DNA of 64,000 nucleotides from Roseococcus pinisoli (GTDB lineage Bacteria; Pseudomonadota; Alphaproteobacteria; Acetobacterales; Acetobacteraceae), in assembly GCF_018413645.1 (NCBI RefSeq), contig NZ_JAHCDA010000004.1, forward strand, positions 310,001-374,000, read 5' to 3'. The translations under genes and the position numbers were made by a program. Shown in pieces: positions 56,752-64,000 of the stretch. The notes below the pieces were generated by a model, which was not told where the DNA came from, did no database searches, and saw nothing but the letters and a program-made list of their open reading frames with translations. Numbering within the stretch: the stretch's first letter is position 1; each line of letters starts with the position of its first letter.

Positions 56752-57747
56752 ATGCAACGAACGATGCGATCCGCCGCAGATCTGGCCGAAGCCGGCCTGA
56801 TCGCGGCTGCCGAAGTGCCCGCGCTGGACCAGGTCGCCCAACGCTATTCCATCTCGGTCACCCCACTCCTCGGACGCCTGATTGCGGAGCACGGCCCGCC
56901 CCTCGCCCGGCAATATCTTCCGGAGCCGGAGGAGCTCGTCACCGCCCCGCACGAGATGGACGATCCCACGGCCGATGCGCCCTTCACGCCGTTGAAGGGC
57001 GTCGTCCACCGCTATCCGGACCGCGCGCTGCTCAAGCCGCTGCTGGCCTGCCCGGTCTATTGCCGCTTCTGCTTCCGTCGCGAGGCGGTGGGGCCCGATG
57101 GCGGCCTGCTCACCGAGGCCGAGCTCGAGGCCGCGCTCGACTGGTTCGCGCGCACCCCCCAGGTGCGCGAGGCGATCCTGACCGGCGGGGACCCGCTGAT
57201 GCTCTCGCCGCGCCGGCTGGAGCGCATCCTCACGCGCCTGGCCGCCATTCCGCATCTGGAGGTGCTACGCATCCATTCGCGCGTGCCGGTGGCGGATCCC
57301 GGACGCATCGACGCGGCGATGCTGCAGGCCCTGACCCTGGATCGGCCGCTCTACCTCTGCGTCCATGCCAACCACGCCGCCGAGTTCTCCACCGAATCGG
57401 CGATCGCCCTGCGCGCATTGCATGGCACGGGGGCCGTCCTGCTCGGGCAATCGGTGCTGCTGCGTGGCGTGAACGACAGCCCGGCCGCGCTGGAGGGCCT
57501 GTTCCGCACCATGCTGCGGCATCGCGTGAAGCCCTACTATCTGCATCAGCTCGATCCCGCGCCGGGAACCGCGCGTTTTCACGTGCCGGTCGAGGAAGGG
57601 CTTGCGCTCCTGCGCAGCCTGCGCGGCCGGGTGACGGGCCTGGCTTGGCCGACCTACGTCCAGGAAAGACCCGCCGGCGGAGGAAAATTTCCGCTTGGGA
57701 TGGAAGTCTTGCTTTCGGGGGCTGGACAACCGCCGCGAGACGGTTAG
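56752..57747 (+). CDS. epmB: EF-P beta-lysylation protein EpmB (radical SAM 2,3-aminomutase)
   Basis: 331 residues. Converts (S)-alpha-lysine to (R)-beta-lysine for EF-P. The radical SAM cluster motif is C100-P-V-Y-C104-R-F-C107. ILTGGDPLMLS and LRIHSRVPVADP are aminomutase signatures, and KPYYLHQLDPAPGTARFHV supplies PLP-binding residues. The EF-P gene itself (efp) is not in this window. The gene is followed directly by tRNA-Lys. Confidence 0.95.
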   Translation: MQRTMRSAADLAEAGLIAAAEVPALDQVAQRYSISVTPLLGRLIAEHGPPLARQYLPEPEELVTAPHEMDDPTADAPFTPLKGVVHRYPDRALLKPLLACPVYCRFCFRREAVGPDGGLLTEAELEAALDWFARTPQVREAILTGGDPLMLSPRRLERILTRLAAIPHLEVLRIHSRVPVADPGRIDAAMLQALTLDRPLYLCVHANHAAEFSTESAIALRALHGTGAVLLGQSVLLRGVNDSPAALEGLFRTMLRHRVKPYYLHQLDPAPGTARFHVPVEEGLALLRSLRGRVTGLAWPTYVQERPAGGGKFPLGMEVLLSGAGQPPRDG

Positions 57748-57762
57748 AAGGCCCCTCACGGC

Positions 57763-57838
<76 letters not shown>

Positions 57839-57853
57839 CTTCCTCCCTTATCT

Positions 57854-58290
57854 TTACCGCCGAACATTTACTCCGCACGGGGTAAAGTTTTGGAACGTTC
57901 CATAATTAGTTGGCTTGCGCGCCTTCAGTGCCGTCAGAACCACTACATTGCTGACCGCAGGCGGCGCCTTCTCCCATTTCTCGACACCACCGAGGGCTAC
58001 TTCGCCACGCCGGGGCAGATAGACGTCCAGGATCTTCCGCATCTGGTCGACAGAGCTGCAATCTGCGGGACAGTGCCCCCGGCTATCGCCAGCATGACCG
58101 TAGAGTCTGCAGGGTGGCATTGGCCTGGAAGGGCCGCCCCTCATATTGCCGAGGAAGCGCCCGCGCGGCCGTCCGAGTGATATCTGTAGAGCTTCTGGGT
58201 CTTAGGCGCGAGTTTCCCAGAGGGCGGTCTGCCCGGATAGAGCGCGCTGAGGTCATCCTCCAGCGCGCGGGCGCTCGCCTCCGTACGCCA
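57854..58290 (-). pseudogene. Decayed tyrosine-type integrase
   Basis: Three fragments in different minus-strand frames resemble a phage-type integrase. Upstream, DDLSALYPGRPPSGKLAPKT then QKLYRYH looks like the core-binding domain. In another frame, DSTVMLAIAGGTVPQIAALS matches the H-x-L-R-x-T-x2-T/L-A helix region near the active site. In a third, RKILDVYLPRRGEVALGGVE then KWEK matches the C-terminal tail after the catalytic tyrosine. The middle of the catalytic domain is missing. The gene points at the adjacent tRNA-Lys, as integrases usually do. It is certainly non-functional. Confidence 0.7.
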
Positions 58291-58606
58291 CATGCCGTCC
58301 CGCCCTCGGCCGCCGGCTATCGCACCTGATGGCGGCATCCACGGCCGCCTTAAGAGACCGATTGAGAATGTTTGTGGCAACGCCGCTTATGGTGCTTCAA
58401 GCCTGGATATGAACCCGAGAGACCCGAATGTCGCTCGCGGAGCTCACACAATCCTCGTGCTGGTCATGGCCTGCCAACAACCGACCCAGGCAAGGCCGGC
58501 GACGCCATTACCATCGGCGATGATACTTTGATTGGACAGCAATAGGCGGAGTGCGGGCCGCGTGTCCGCATCGCACAGGTGCAGCGAAGCTCAAGGGACC
58601 GTAACC
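58291..58606. other. Non-coding island DNA between integrase remnant and permease
   Basis: 316 bases of somewhat lower GC than the flanks. Short open frames on both strands show no family resemblance. The last 20 bases contain the ribosome binding site (AAGGG) of the permease gene. It may hold eroded cargo. Confidence 0.4.
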
Positions 58607-59539
58607 ATGACCGCTGCCCCCATCATCAACCGCCCAATGACCTCGCACGAATGGGGAATGCTGATTGCGCTTTCCGCGTTGTGGGGTGGATCGTTCTTCT
58701 TCACCGATATCGCCTTGCAAGCCTTGCCACCCTTCACACTGGTGCTCCTACGCGTCGCCGGCGCTGCGCTCATCCTCAATGCAACAATCCCGCTGATGGG
58801 CCTGCGGCTTCCGACGGATGCTCGCAGCTGGGTCGCTTTTTTCGGTATGGGCTTTCTCAACAATGCCGTGCCCTTCTGCCTAATCGTCTGGGGTCAGACC
58901 CAAATCGACTCCGGCCTTGCCGCGATCCTCAACGCCACCACGCCGCTTTGGACAGTGATCGTTGTGCATTTCCTCACGGCTGAGGAGAAAATGACCGGCA
59001 ACCGCCTCGCAGGCGTGGTGATCGGCCTGATCGGCGTAACTGTGATGATCGGTCCTCAGGTGTTCGACGGATTAGGCGCAACGATCCTGGCCCAGCTGGC
59101 CGTGCTGGGCGCCGCGATTTCCTATGCCTTTGCAGCGCTGTTCGGCCGTCGTTTCCGCCGGTTGGGCGTGGCGCCGATGATTACCGCCACCGGCCAGGTC
59201 ACGGCCTCCACGCTGATGTTGATGCCGATCGCGCTGTTCGTTGACCATCCCTGGACGCTTGCAATGCCGGGCTTGTCGGTGTGGGCAGCGGTGCTCGGAA
59301 TTGCAGCTCTCTCCACCGCGCTGGCTTACGTGCTCTATTTCCGTATTCTCGCCACCGCCGGCACCACCAACCTGATGCTGGTGACTTTTCTCATTCCGGT
59401 CAGCGCCATTCTGCTCGGTGCGTTGGTGCTGGGCGAACGCCTCGATACCAAGCAGGTCATCGGCATGATGCTGATCGGCATGGCACTCGCCGCCATCGAC
59501 GGCCGGGTCATGAGAAAATTTCGGCCCAAAACGGCCTAA
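58607..59539 (+). CDS. EamA/DMT family transporter
   Basis: 310 residues from ATG at 58607, with CAAGGGACC before it. About ten membrane helices in two EamA repeats: GMLIALSALWGGSFFFTDIA starts the first and LAQLAVLGAAISYAFAALFG the second. VLGERLDTKQVIGMMLIGMA is the characteristic end of the family. These permeases export amino acids, metabolites or drugs; the substrate is unknown. Codon use is less GC-extreme than in neighbours, consistent with its location in the tRNA-Lys island. Confidence 0.92.
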   Translation: MTAAPIINRPMTSHEWGMLIALSALWGGSFFFTDIALQALPPFTLVLLRVAGAALILNATIPLMGLRLPTDARSWVAFFGMGFLNNAVPFCLIVWGQTQIDSGLAAILNATTPLWTVIVVHFLTAEEKMTGNRLAGVVIGLIGVTVMIGPQVFDGLGATILAQLAVLGAAISYAFAALFGRRFRRLGVAPMITATGQVTASTLMLMPIALFVDHPWTLAMPGLSVWAAVLGIAALSTALAYVLYFRILATAGTTNLMLVTFLIPVSAILLGALVLGERLDTKQVIGMMLIGMALAAIDGRVMRKFRPKTA

Positions 59540-59551
59540 GAGAACGCGCGC

Positions 59552-59583
59552 CGCCCGTCTTCCTCGCGGGGGCGGGCGTTTTT
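59552..59583 (+). terminator. Rho-independent terminator after the EamA gene
   Basis: CGCCCG and CGGGCG form a stem around a 15-base loop that can pair further, followed directly by TTTTT. A classical intrinsic terminator 12 bases after the stop codon. Confidence 0.8.
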
Positions 59584-59669
59584 GCGGTAAGAATAGCCAG
59601 TCAGCCGCCCGAGCTGGCGCCGACTAACACTCTTGCGCCGACGAGTTCACGACTGGACGGAGGTCACCA

Positions 59670-60302
59670 ATGGGCAAGGTGCGCGTAACGGGTTTTGCGG
59701 TATCCACCGACGGCTTCGGCGCCGGTCCGGACCAGAGCCTGGAACATCCGCTCGGCAAGCGGGGCGGGGAGCTGATGAATTGGTTCTACCCGACCCGGGC
59801 CTTTCGATCGATGATCGGGAAGGACGGCGGGACGGACGATCGCTTCGCAAGCGCCGCGATGGAAGGCTTCGGCGCCTTTATCCTCGGTCGCAACATGTTC
59901 GGGCCTGCCGGCGACGATTGGGGCGGGCCTGACTGGAAAGGCTGGTGGGGCGATGATCCGCCGTATCACGCGCCGACCTACATCCTGACTCACCACGCAC
60001 GGGGCCCCATCGTGATGGAGGGCGGGACGACTTTCCATTTCGTCACCGGCGGGATCGAAGCTGCACTCGCTCAGGCCAAGGCCGCCGCGGGCGAGCTGGA
60101 CGTGAAGATCGGCGGCGGCGTTTCGACGGTCCGTCAGTACCTGCTCGCCGGCGCGATCGACGAGATGCATCTGGCAATGTCGCCCGTCTTTCTGGGCCGT
60201 GGTGAATCCCTGTTCGCAGGCATTGACCTGCCCGGTCTCGGATATCGGGTGACGGAGGCGGTCCCGACGGAGCTGGCGACGCACGTCATGCTAAAACGCT
60301 GA
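59670..60302 (+). CDS. Dihydrofolate reductase family protein (RibD C-terminal-like)
   Basis: 210 residues with GGAGG before the ATG. MGKVRVTGFAVSTDGFGAGP is the opening strand of the DHFR-like fold, FILGRNMFGPAGDDWGGPDW the cofactor region, and DVKIGGGVSTVRQYLLAGAI the second NADPH-binding segment. Proteins of this YyaP/RibD-C type are NADPH-dependent reductases of unknown substrate, not housekeeping DHFR. Second cargo gene of the tRNA-Lys island. Confidence 0.9.
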   Translation: MGKVRVTGFAVSTDGFGAGPDQSLEHPLGKRGGELMNWFYPTRAFRSMIGKDGGTDDRFASAAMEGFGAFILGRNMFGPAGDDWGGPDWKGWWGDDPPYHAPTYILTHHARGPIVMEGGTTFHFVTGGIEAALAQAKAAAGELDVKIGGGVSTVRQYLLAGAIDEMHLAMSPVFLGRGESLFAGIDLPGLGYRVTEAVPTELATHVMLKR

Positions 60303-60395
60303 CCCGTGTCATCGCACGGCCCAACTCGAAGGCTGCTTGCCCGCACGCAGGATCAGCTGTTCCGGGGGGCCTCCTGGCGGGCAATTCTAAATTCC

Positions 60396-60431
60396 TAATC
60401 AGCGGGTCGCAGGTTCGGGCAGCGCCCACAT
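60396..60431 (+). repeat. Partial copy of tRNA-Lys 3' half (right attachment remnant)
   Basis: The stretch TAATCAGCGGGTCGCAGGTT continues TCGG and then CAGCGCCCACA. It matches the tRNA-Lys sequence from the anticodon to the 3' end, with one base change and a 6-base gap in the T arm. It is the expected direct repeat left at the far side of an element that integrated into the tRNA gene. The copy cannot fold as a tRNA. Confidence 0.8.
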
Positions 60432-60596
60432 TCCCTTCCGCCCATCTTCCGTTTTTCAAGCCGCTTCGCGAACGTTCAAGCGCGGCTTCTGCTTCGCTCT
60501 GCGAAGGCAAATCCGGTCGGGTATACAGCCGGTTGCAGGCTATTTAGTTTGCCGTCTCACCGGCCCGAACATGCGGCCGGACGATGGAGAAAACGC

Positions 60597-61574
60597 TTGC
60601 AACGCCGTACTTTTCTGACCGCAGCCGCTGCGGCCACGCTCGCCACCCCGCCCCTCGTGAGCGCCCGCGCGCAGGACTATCCGACCCGCCCCGTCCGCAT
60701 CATCGTCGGCTTCGCGCCGGGTGGCGGCTCCGACCTCGTCGCCCGCCCGCTGGCGCAGAAGCTGCAGCCGCTGCTCGGCCAGCCCTTCGTGGTGGAGAAT
60801 CGCGGCGGCGCGAACGGCAACCTCGGCCTGGACGCCGTCGCGAAGAGCGCGCCGGACGGCTATACCTTCGGCCATGTGAACAACAGCGTCATCGCGATGA
60901 ACCCGCTGCTGTATCGCAACCTGCCCTTCAACGCGAAGCGCGACCTGGTGCCGCTCGTCACCGTCACGCAGAGCGCGCTGTTCATGATGATCCCGGCGAG
61001 CCTGCCGGTGCGCACGCTGCCCGAGTTCATCGAATATGCGCGCCGCCGCCCGGGCGAGCTGAACTTCGGCTCGGGCGGCGCCGGCGGCATCACCCATCTC
61101 GGCTTCGAGCTGTTCCGCAACCAGATGAACCTGGACATCTCGCACGTTCCGTACCGCGGCAGCGCCCCTGCCCTGCAGGACATGCTGGGCGGCCGTATCC
61201 AGCTGATGATGGACGCGATCAGCCTCGCCAAGCCGCAGGTGGATGCGGGCCTCGTGCGCGCCATCGCCTTCCTCGGGCGCGAGCGCCATCCGGCCCTGAA
61301 CACGGTGCCGACGGCCGTCGAGCAGGGCTATCCGGATCTGGTGGTGCCGAGCTGGCAGGGCTTCGTGGCGCCGGCCGGAACGCCCGCGCCGGTACTCGCT
61401 CGGCTGGAGGACGCCTTCCGCCGCGCGGTGGCCGATCCCGACATCCAGTCCGTCTTCGCCACCCAGGGCCAGAATGCCGTCTTCCGCGGGCAGCAGGACA
61501 TGGCCCGGATGATCCAGGAGGAAGAGGCACGCTGGGCGCCGATCATCCGCGACCTTAACATCCAGCTCGACTAA
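60597..61574 (+). CDS. Tripartite tricarboxylate transporter substrate-binding protein (Bug/TctC family)
   Basis: 325 residues from TTG at 60597, which has GATGGAGA 8 bases before it. The signal peptide is of Tat-like or Sec type: QRRTFLTAAAAATLATPPLV with twin arginines. YPTRPVRIIVGFAPGGGSDL and ISHVPYRGSAPALQDMLGG are Bug hallmarks. As with the first copy at 18816 there is no TctA gene, though a short possible TctB-like fragment lies just downstream on the other strand. Confidence 0.92.
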   Translation: MQRRTFLTAAAAATLATPPLVSARAQDYPTRPVRIIVGFAPGGGSDLVARPLAQKLQPLLGQPFVVENRGGANGNLGLDAVAKSAPDGYTFGHVNNSVIAMNPLLYRNLPFNAKRDLVPLVTVTQSALFMMIPASLPVRTLPEFIEYARRRPGELNFGSGGAGGITHLGFELFRNQMNLDISHVPYRGSAPALQDMLGGRIQLMMDAISLAKPQVDAGLVRAIAFLGRERHPALNTVPTAVEQGYPDLVVPSWQGFVAPAGTPAPVLARLEDAFRRAVADPDIQSVFATQGQNAVFRGQQDMARMIQEEEARWAPIIRDLNIQLD

Positions 61575-61584
61575 GGGCGGAACT

Positions 61585-61621
61585 GGCGCCCGCGCGACGG
61601 CCTGACCATCGCGCGGGCGCC
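61585..61621. terminator. Long GC hairpin after the second TctC-type gene
   Basis: GGCGCCCGCGCGA and TCGCGCGGGCGCC form a perfect 13-base-pair stem with an 11-base loop, 10 bases after the stop. It is followed by CTCTCTC rather than a T-run, but the stem is very stable. Confidence 0.75.
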
Positions 61622-61635
61622 CTCTCTCAAAGCCT

Positions 61636-61673
61636 CGTCACCCGACCATGCGCAACGGCACGATCGGGTGACG
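61636..61673. repeat. Palindromic repeat, second element
   Basis: CGTCACCCGA and TCGGGTGACG form a perfect 10-base inverted repeat with an 18-base loop. The right arm GATCGGGTGACGCCCTATCGG is 18 of 21 identical to GATCGGGTGATGCTCTAGCGG at 15072-15092, which ends the first palindromic element. Both sit between convergent genes and next to a TAG stop of a small membrane open frame. Confidence 0.5.
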
Positions 61674-61675
61674 CC

Positions 61676-61822
61676 CTATCGGGCAGGCGCGCCCCTTTCC
61701 ACGCCCACCCGGCAGATCACATCCTCGGGCAGCCCCTTGCTGCCCGCCTCGGCCAGCGCGATCGCGCTCGCCGCCAGGGCCAGCGCAAGGACGCCGGCGA
61801 CGGCCGTGTCAGCCCGTCGCAT
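61676..61822 (-). CDS. Possible 48-residue membrane peptide
   Basis: An open frame from ATG 61822 that overlaps the end of the ABC ATPase gene by 14 bases. MRRADTAVAGVLALALAASA is followed by a hydrophobic helix and a short soluble tail. The opening M-R-R-A-D and single helix resemble the first segment of TctB, so it could be a truncated TctB, or chance. No clear ribosome binding site is visible. Confidence 0.3.
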   Translation of the reverse strand: MRRADTAVAGVLALALAASAIALAEAGSKGLPEDVICRVGVERGAPAR

Positions 61823-62612
61823 CGCCCACGCCCAGCAGCGCGAGGACTTCGCGGCGAAGCTCCACCAGGCGCGGATCGTCGCGGTGGCGCGGGTAAGGCA
61901 GGTCCACCGGCACCTCCGCGCGGATACGGGCCGGACGCGGGCTGAAGACCACCACGCGCGTCGCCAGCAGCAGCGCCTCCTCCACGTCATGCGTCACCAG
62001 CAGGGTGGTGAAGTTTTGCCGCTGCCAGAGGCGCACCAGCTCGCCCTGCATGGCGATGCGGGTCAGGCTGTCGAGCTTGCCGAGCGGCTCGTCGAGGATG
62101 AGCAGCCGGGGCTCGTTCACCAGGGCACGGGCCAGCGCCGCGCGCTGGGCCATGCCGCCCGAAAGCTGATGCGGATAGGCCGAGGCGAAGCCGTCCAGCC
62201 CCACCAGCGTCAGCGCGGCGTCCACGCGGCCGCGCTGGCTCTTCAGCAGCCCGCGCGCCTCCAGCCCCAGTGCAGCGTTCCGCCAGACGGTCCGCCAGGG
62301 GTAGAGGGTCGGATCCTGGAAGACCACGACGCGCGACGGGTCCGGGCCGGTGACGGGCGCGCCGTCGACGAAGAGCTCGCCCCGCGCCGGCGGCTCCAGC
62401 CCAGCGACCAGCCGCAGCAGGGTGGATTTGCCGCAGCCGGAGGGGCCGAGCAGCGCCACGAACTCGCCGGGCGCGGCAGTCAGCGACACGTCGTCGAGCA
62501 CCGGCAGGGGCTCGCCCTTCAGCTGATAGGCGTGGCTGACATGACGCAGGTCCAGCGCCGAGCCGGCCGGCAGCGCCGAGGCCGGGCGCTCGAGGGTTGC
62601 GGCGCTCACCAT
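61809..62612 (-). CDS. ABC transporter ATP-binding protein, NitT/TauT (SsuB-like) family
   Basis: 267 residues from ATG at 62612. Walker A is GPSGCGKSTL, the Q-loop is VFQDPTLYPWRTV, the signature LSGGMAQRAALARAL and Walker B RLLILDEPLGKLDSL. The P-W-R-T-V Q-loop is typical of the nitrate/sulfonate/taurine subfamily. The start overlaps the permease stop. The longer frame on this strand upstream is a shadow of the permease. Confidence 0.95.
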   Translation of the reverse strand: MVSAATLERPASALPAGSALDLRHVSHAYQLKGEPLPVLDDVSLTAAPGEFVALLGPSGCGKSTLLRLVAGLEPPARGELFVDGAPVTGPDPSRVVVFQDPTLYPWRTVWRNAALGLEARGLLKSQRGRVDAALTLVGLDGFASAYPHQLSGGMAQRAALARALVNEPRLLILDEPLGKLDSLTRIAMQGELVRLWQRQNFTTLLVTHDVEEALLLATRVVVFSPRPARIRAEVPVDLPYPRHRDDPRLVELRREVLALLGVGDATG

Positions 62613-63610
62613 TTCACCACCCCCTTCTGCCAGGAGAGCAGCCGGTCGCGCAGCTTGAAGAGCAACGTGATGAGGCCCGAGCACATCAGCGCCATCACCA
62701 GCAGCGCGGCGTACATGTTGCCATAGGCCGCCCAGCCCTGCGCCCAGCTCAGATACCAGCCGAGGCCCGCGCGCACGCCCAGCATTTCCGCCACGACCAG
62801 CACGGCGAAGCTGGCGCCCAGGCCCATGAACAGCCCCACGAAGACATGCGGCAGCGCTGCCGGGACCGCGACCTTCAGCACCAGGAAGCGCTGCTTCGCG
62901 CCCAGCGTCCGCGCCACGTCGTAGAAGTCGGGGTTCACGGAGGCGACGCCCGACCAGGTGAGGACCGCGACCGGAAAGCCCGTGGCCAGCGCGATGAGGA
63001 AGGTGCTGGCGCTCGCCGAGGACGGGAAGAGGAAGAAGGCCAGCGGCAGCCAGGCCGTCGCCGGCAGCGGCCCGACCAGGCGCATCACGGGATGCGCCCA
63101 GTAGCCGAAGCGCGGCGACCAGCCGAGCCCGAGGCCCACGAGGAAGCCGATCCCGGCCCCCAGCGCATAGCCCCGCGCCAGCAGCCAGAGTGAGGCGAGC
63201 ACGCTTTCCCCCAGCCGCACCCAGTCGTCCTGATACACCTCGATCAGCTGCTGCGGCGGCACGAAGAAGGGCATGGGCAGCAGCGAGAACTTCGCCGTCA
63301 CCGCCTGCCAGGCCGCCAGGAACAGCCCCAGCGCGACGAACCAGGGGCCGAGGCCCTGGACGCGCCGGAACAGCGGCGGAATCAGCCGCGCGGTGAAGGC
63401 CAGCAGCAGGAAGGCCGCGGCGACCAGCGCCTGGGCCACCGCGAAATTGCCCGTCTGCGTCCATTCCACGATCTCCGACTGGTCGGGAAAGTGGTGCGTG
63501 ACATAGGCGGCCAGCGCCCAGGCGGCCGCGGCCAGGAGGCCGGACCACCAGACGGCCGGCCAGCGAAGCGCCAGCGGCGCCTCATCCGTGAGCGGGAGGG
63601 AGGTGCTCAT
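62606..63610 (-). CDS. ABC transporter permease, NitT/TauT (SsuC-like) family
   Basis: 334 residues, six or more membrane helices with an N-terminal extension of about 75 residues holding two extra helices. The cytoplasmic coupling loop is TLGAKQRFLVLKVAVPAALP with the E-A-A-like LK-V-x-P-A. LGWSPRFGYWAHPVMRLVGP and GASFAVLVVAEMLGVRAGLG are family segments. It lies between the binding protein (4 bases upstream) and the ATPase. Confidence 0.93.
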   Translation of the reverse strand: MSTSLPLTDEAPLALRWPAVWWSGLLAAAAWALAAYVTHHFPDQSEIVEWTQTGNFAVAQALVAAAFLLLAFTARLIPPLFRRVQGLGPWFVALGLFLAAWQAVTAKFSLLPMPFFVPPQQLIEVYQDDWVRLGESVLASLWLLARGYALGAGIGFLVGLGLGWSPRFGYWAHPVMRLVGPLPATAWLPLAFFLFPSSASASTFLIALATGFPVAVLTWSGVASVNPDFYDVARTLGAKQRFLVLKVAVPAALPHVFVGLFMGLGASFAVLVVAEMLGVRAGLGWYLSWAQGWAAYGNMYAALLVMALMCSGLITLLFKLRDRLLSWQKGVVKW

Positions 63611-63614
63611 GGCT

Positions 63615-64000
63615 TCAGCTGAGGACCGTGGCCGAGATGCGCTCGGCCATGCGCGCCGGGTCGGTATTGGCGCGGATGACGTTGATGCGCTTCAGGTCGG
63701 TGATATAGGCCTGCAGCTCGTCGCGCAGCTGCGCGCCGACGGGGCTGTGGCCATGGGTGTGGCTCTGCAGGATCTCCGACATCTCGGCCACGCTCACGCC
63801 GCCGGGCGCATAGGCGGCGAAGGTGCGGGCGGCGAGGTCGTGATTGCCGTTCACCAGCTGCTGCGCATCGATGAGCGCCTGGGTGAGCGCCGCGGCCACG
63901 GGGCGGTTGCTGCGGATCAGGCTGCCGCGCACGCCGAGCACGCAGCAGGCGCGATGGGCATAATCCTCATGCAGGTTTGTCGAGACCTCGACCAGGTCGA
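63615..64000 (-). CDS. ABC transporter substrate-binding protein, C-terminal part (cut by right edge)
   Basis: The open frame reads from the window edge to the stop at 63615, giving the last 128 residues. It contains EVSTNLHEDYAHRACCVLGV followed by RGSLIRSNRPVAAALTQALI, strongly like the C-terminal half of NrtA/SsuA/CmpA-type binding proteins for nitrate, sulfonate or bicarbonate. The signal peptide and most of the binding cleft are outside the window. First gene of the three-gene transporter operon. Confidence 0.9.
   Translation of the reverse strand, partial: DLVEVSTNLHEDYAHRACCVLGVRGSLIRSNRPVAAALTQALIDAQQLVNGNHDLAARTFAAYAPGGVSVAEMSEILQSHTHGHSPVGAQLRDELQAYITDLKRINVIRANTDPARMAERISATVLS

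Noticed and set aside
60286-60510. 74-codon minus-strand frame with GAARTCDPLIRN
   Set aside because: It is produced by the partial tRNA-Lys copy, a common artefact of tRNA-derived sequence.
61809-63548. 579-codon frame fusing sequence upstream to the ABC ATPase
   Set aside because: The upstream part is a frame shadow of the permease gene; the real start is ATG at 62612.

Overview
This window looks like chromosomal DNA from a GC-rich alphaproteobacterium, most likely family Acetobacteraceae (Roseomonas-like). The clues are the very high GC content, the gene order purN-purM // DUF2066-CDP-alcohol transferase-AI-2E permease-hdaA-ppk-ppx, a short aa3-oxidase subunit IV, Bug/TctC-type binding proteins, and alphaproteobacterial spellings of the ribosomal proteins. 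The genus is an inference.

Left part (1-20.2 kb): a class V aminotransferase cut by the window edge; a DUF1028 protein; glucokinase with a periplasmic-binding-fold protein, divergent from a GntR/UTRA regulator; an ABC-F ATPase; ndk; a 52-residue cytochrome oxidase subunit; purN-purM; then a forward-strand run of envelope, phospholipid, replication-control (HdaA) and polyphosphate (ppk, ppx) genes. It continues with a small membrane protein, an AEC permease, gmk, yicC, an SDR, a TctC-type binding protein and a small secreted protein that may resemble Ivy lysozyme inhibitors. A strong hairpin at 20242-20272 closes this part.

Core (20.3-51.0 kb): an uninterrupted 30.7-kb minus-strand block for transcription and translation. 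In transcription order it reads tRNA-Tyr, tRNA-Gly, tuf, tRNA-Trp, secE, nusG, rplK, rplA, rplJ, rplL, rpoB, rpoC, rpsL, rpsG, tuf, rpsJ and the S10 genes, the spc genes to secY and adk, then rpsM, rpsK, rpoA, rplQ. The tufB/secE, L11, beta/rpoBC, str, S10, spc and alpha operons are therefore joined end to end. fusA, normally between rpsG and tuf, is absent. The two tuf genes are nearly identical, which implies gene conversion. Likely promoters, an L10-type leader and attenuator-like hairpins were read by eye.

Right part (51.0-64.0 kb): a PaaK-like ligase, an N-carbamoyl-D-amino-acid hydrolase, a divergent PIG-L-like protein and glycosyltransferase pair, and the divergent EF-P modification pair epmA/epmB. 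Next comes tRNA-Lys(CTT), which carries a decayed 2.6-kb genomic island: a broken tyrosine integrase pointing at the tRNA, an EamA permease, a DHFR-like protein, and a partial copy of the tRNA 3' half at 60396-60431. The window ends with a second TctC-type protein and a NitT/TauT-type ABC transporter whose binding-protein gene runs off the right edge.

No CRISPR array, rRNA, intact insertion sequence or obvious defence locus was seen. The best candidates for something unusual are the tRNA-Lys island remnant, the missing fusA, the PIG-L-like protein with an altered metal motif paired with a glycosyltransferase, and a palindromic repeat present in two places.
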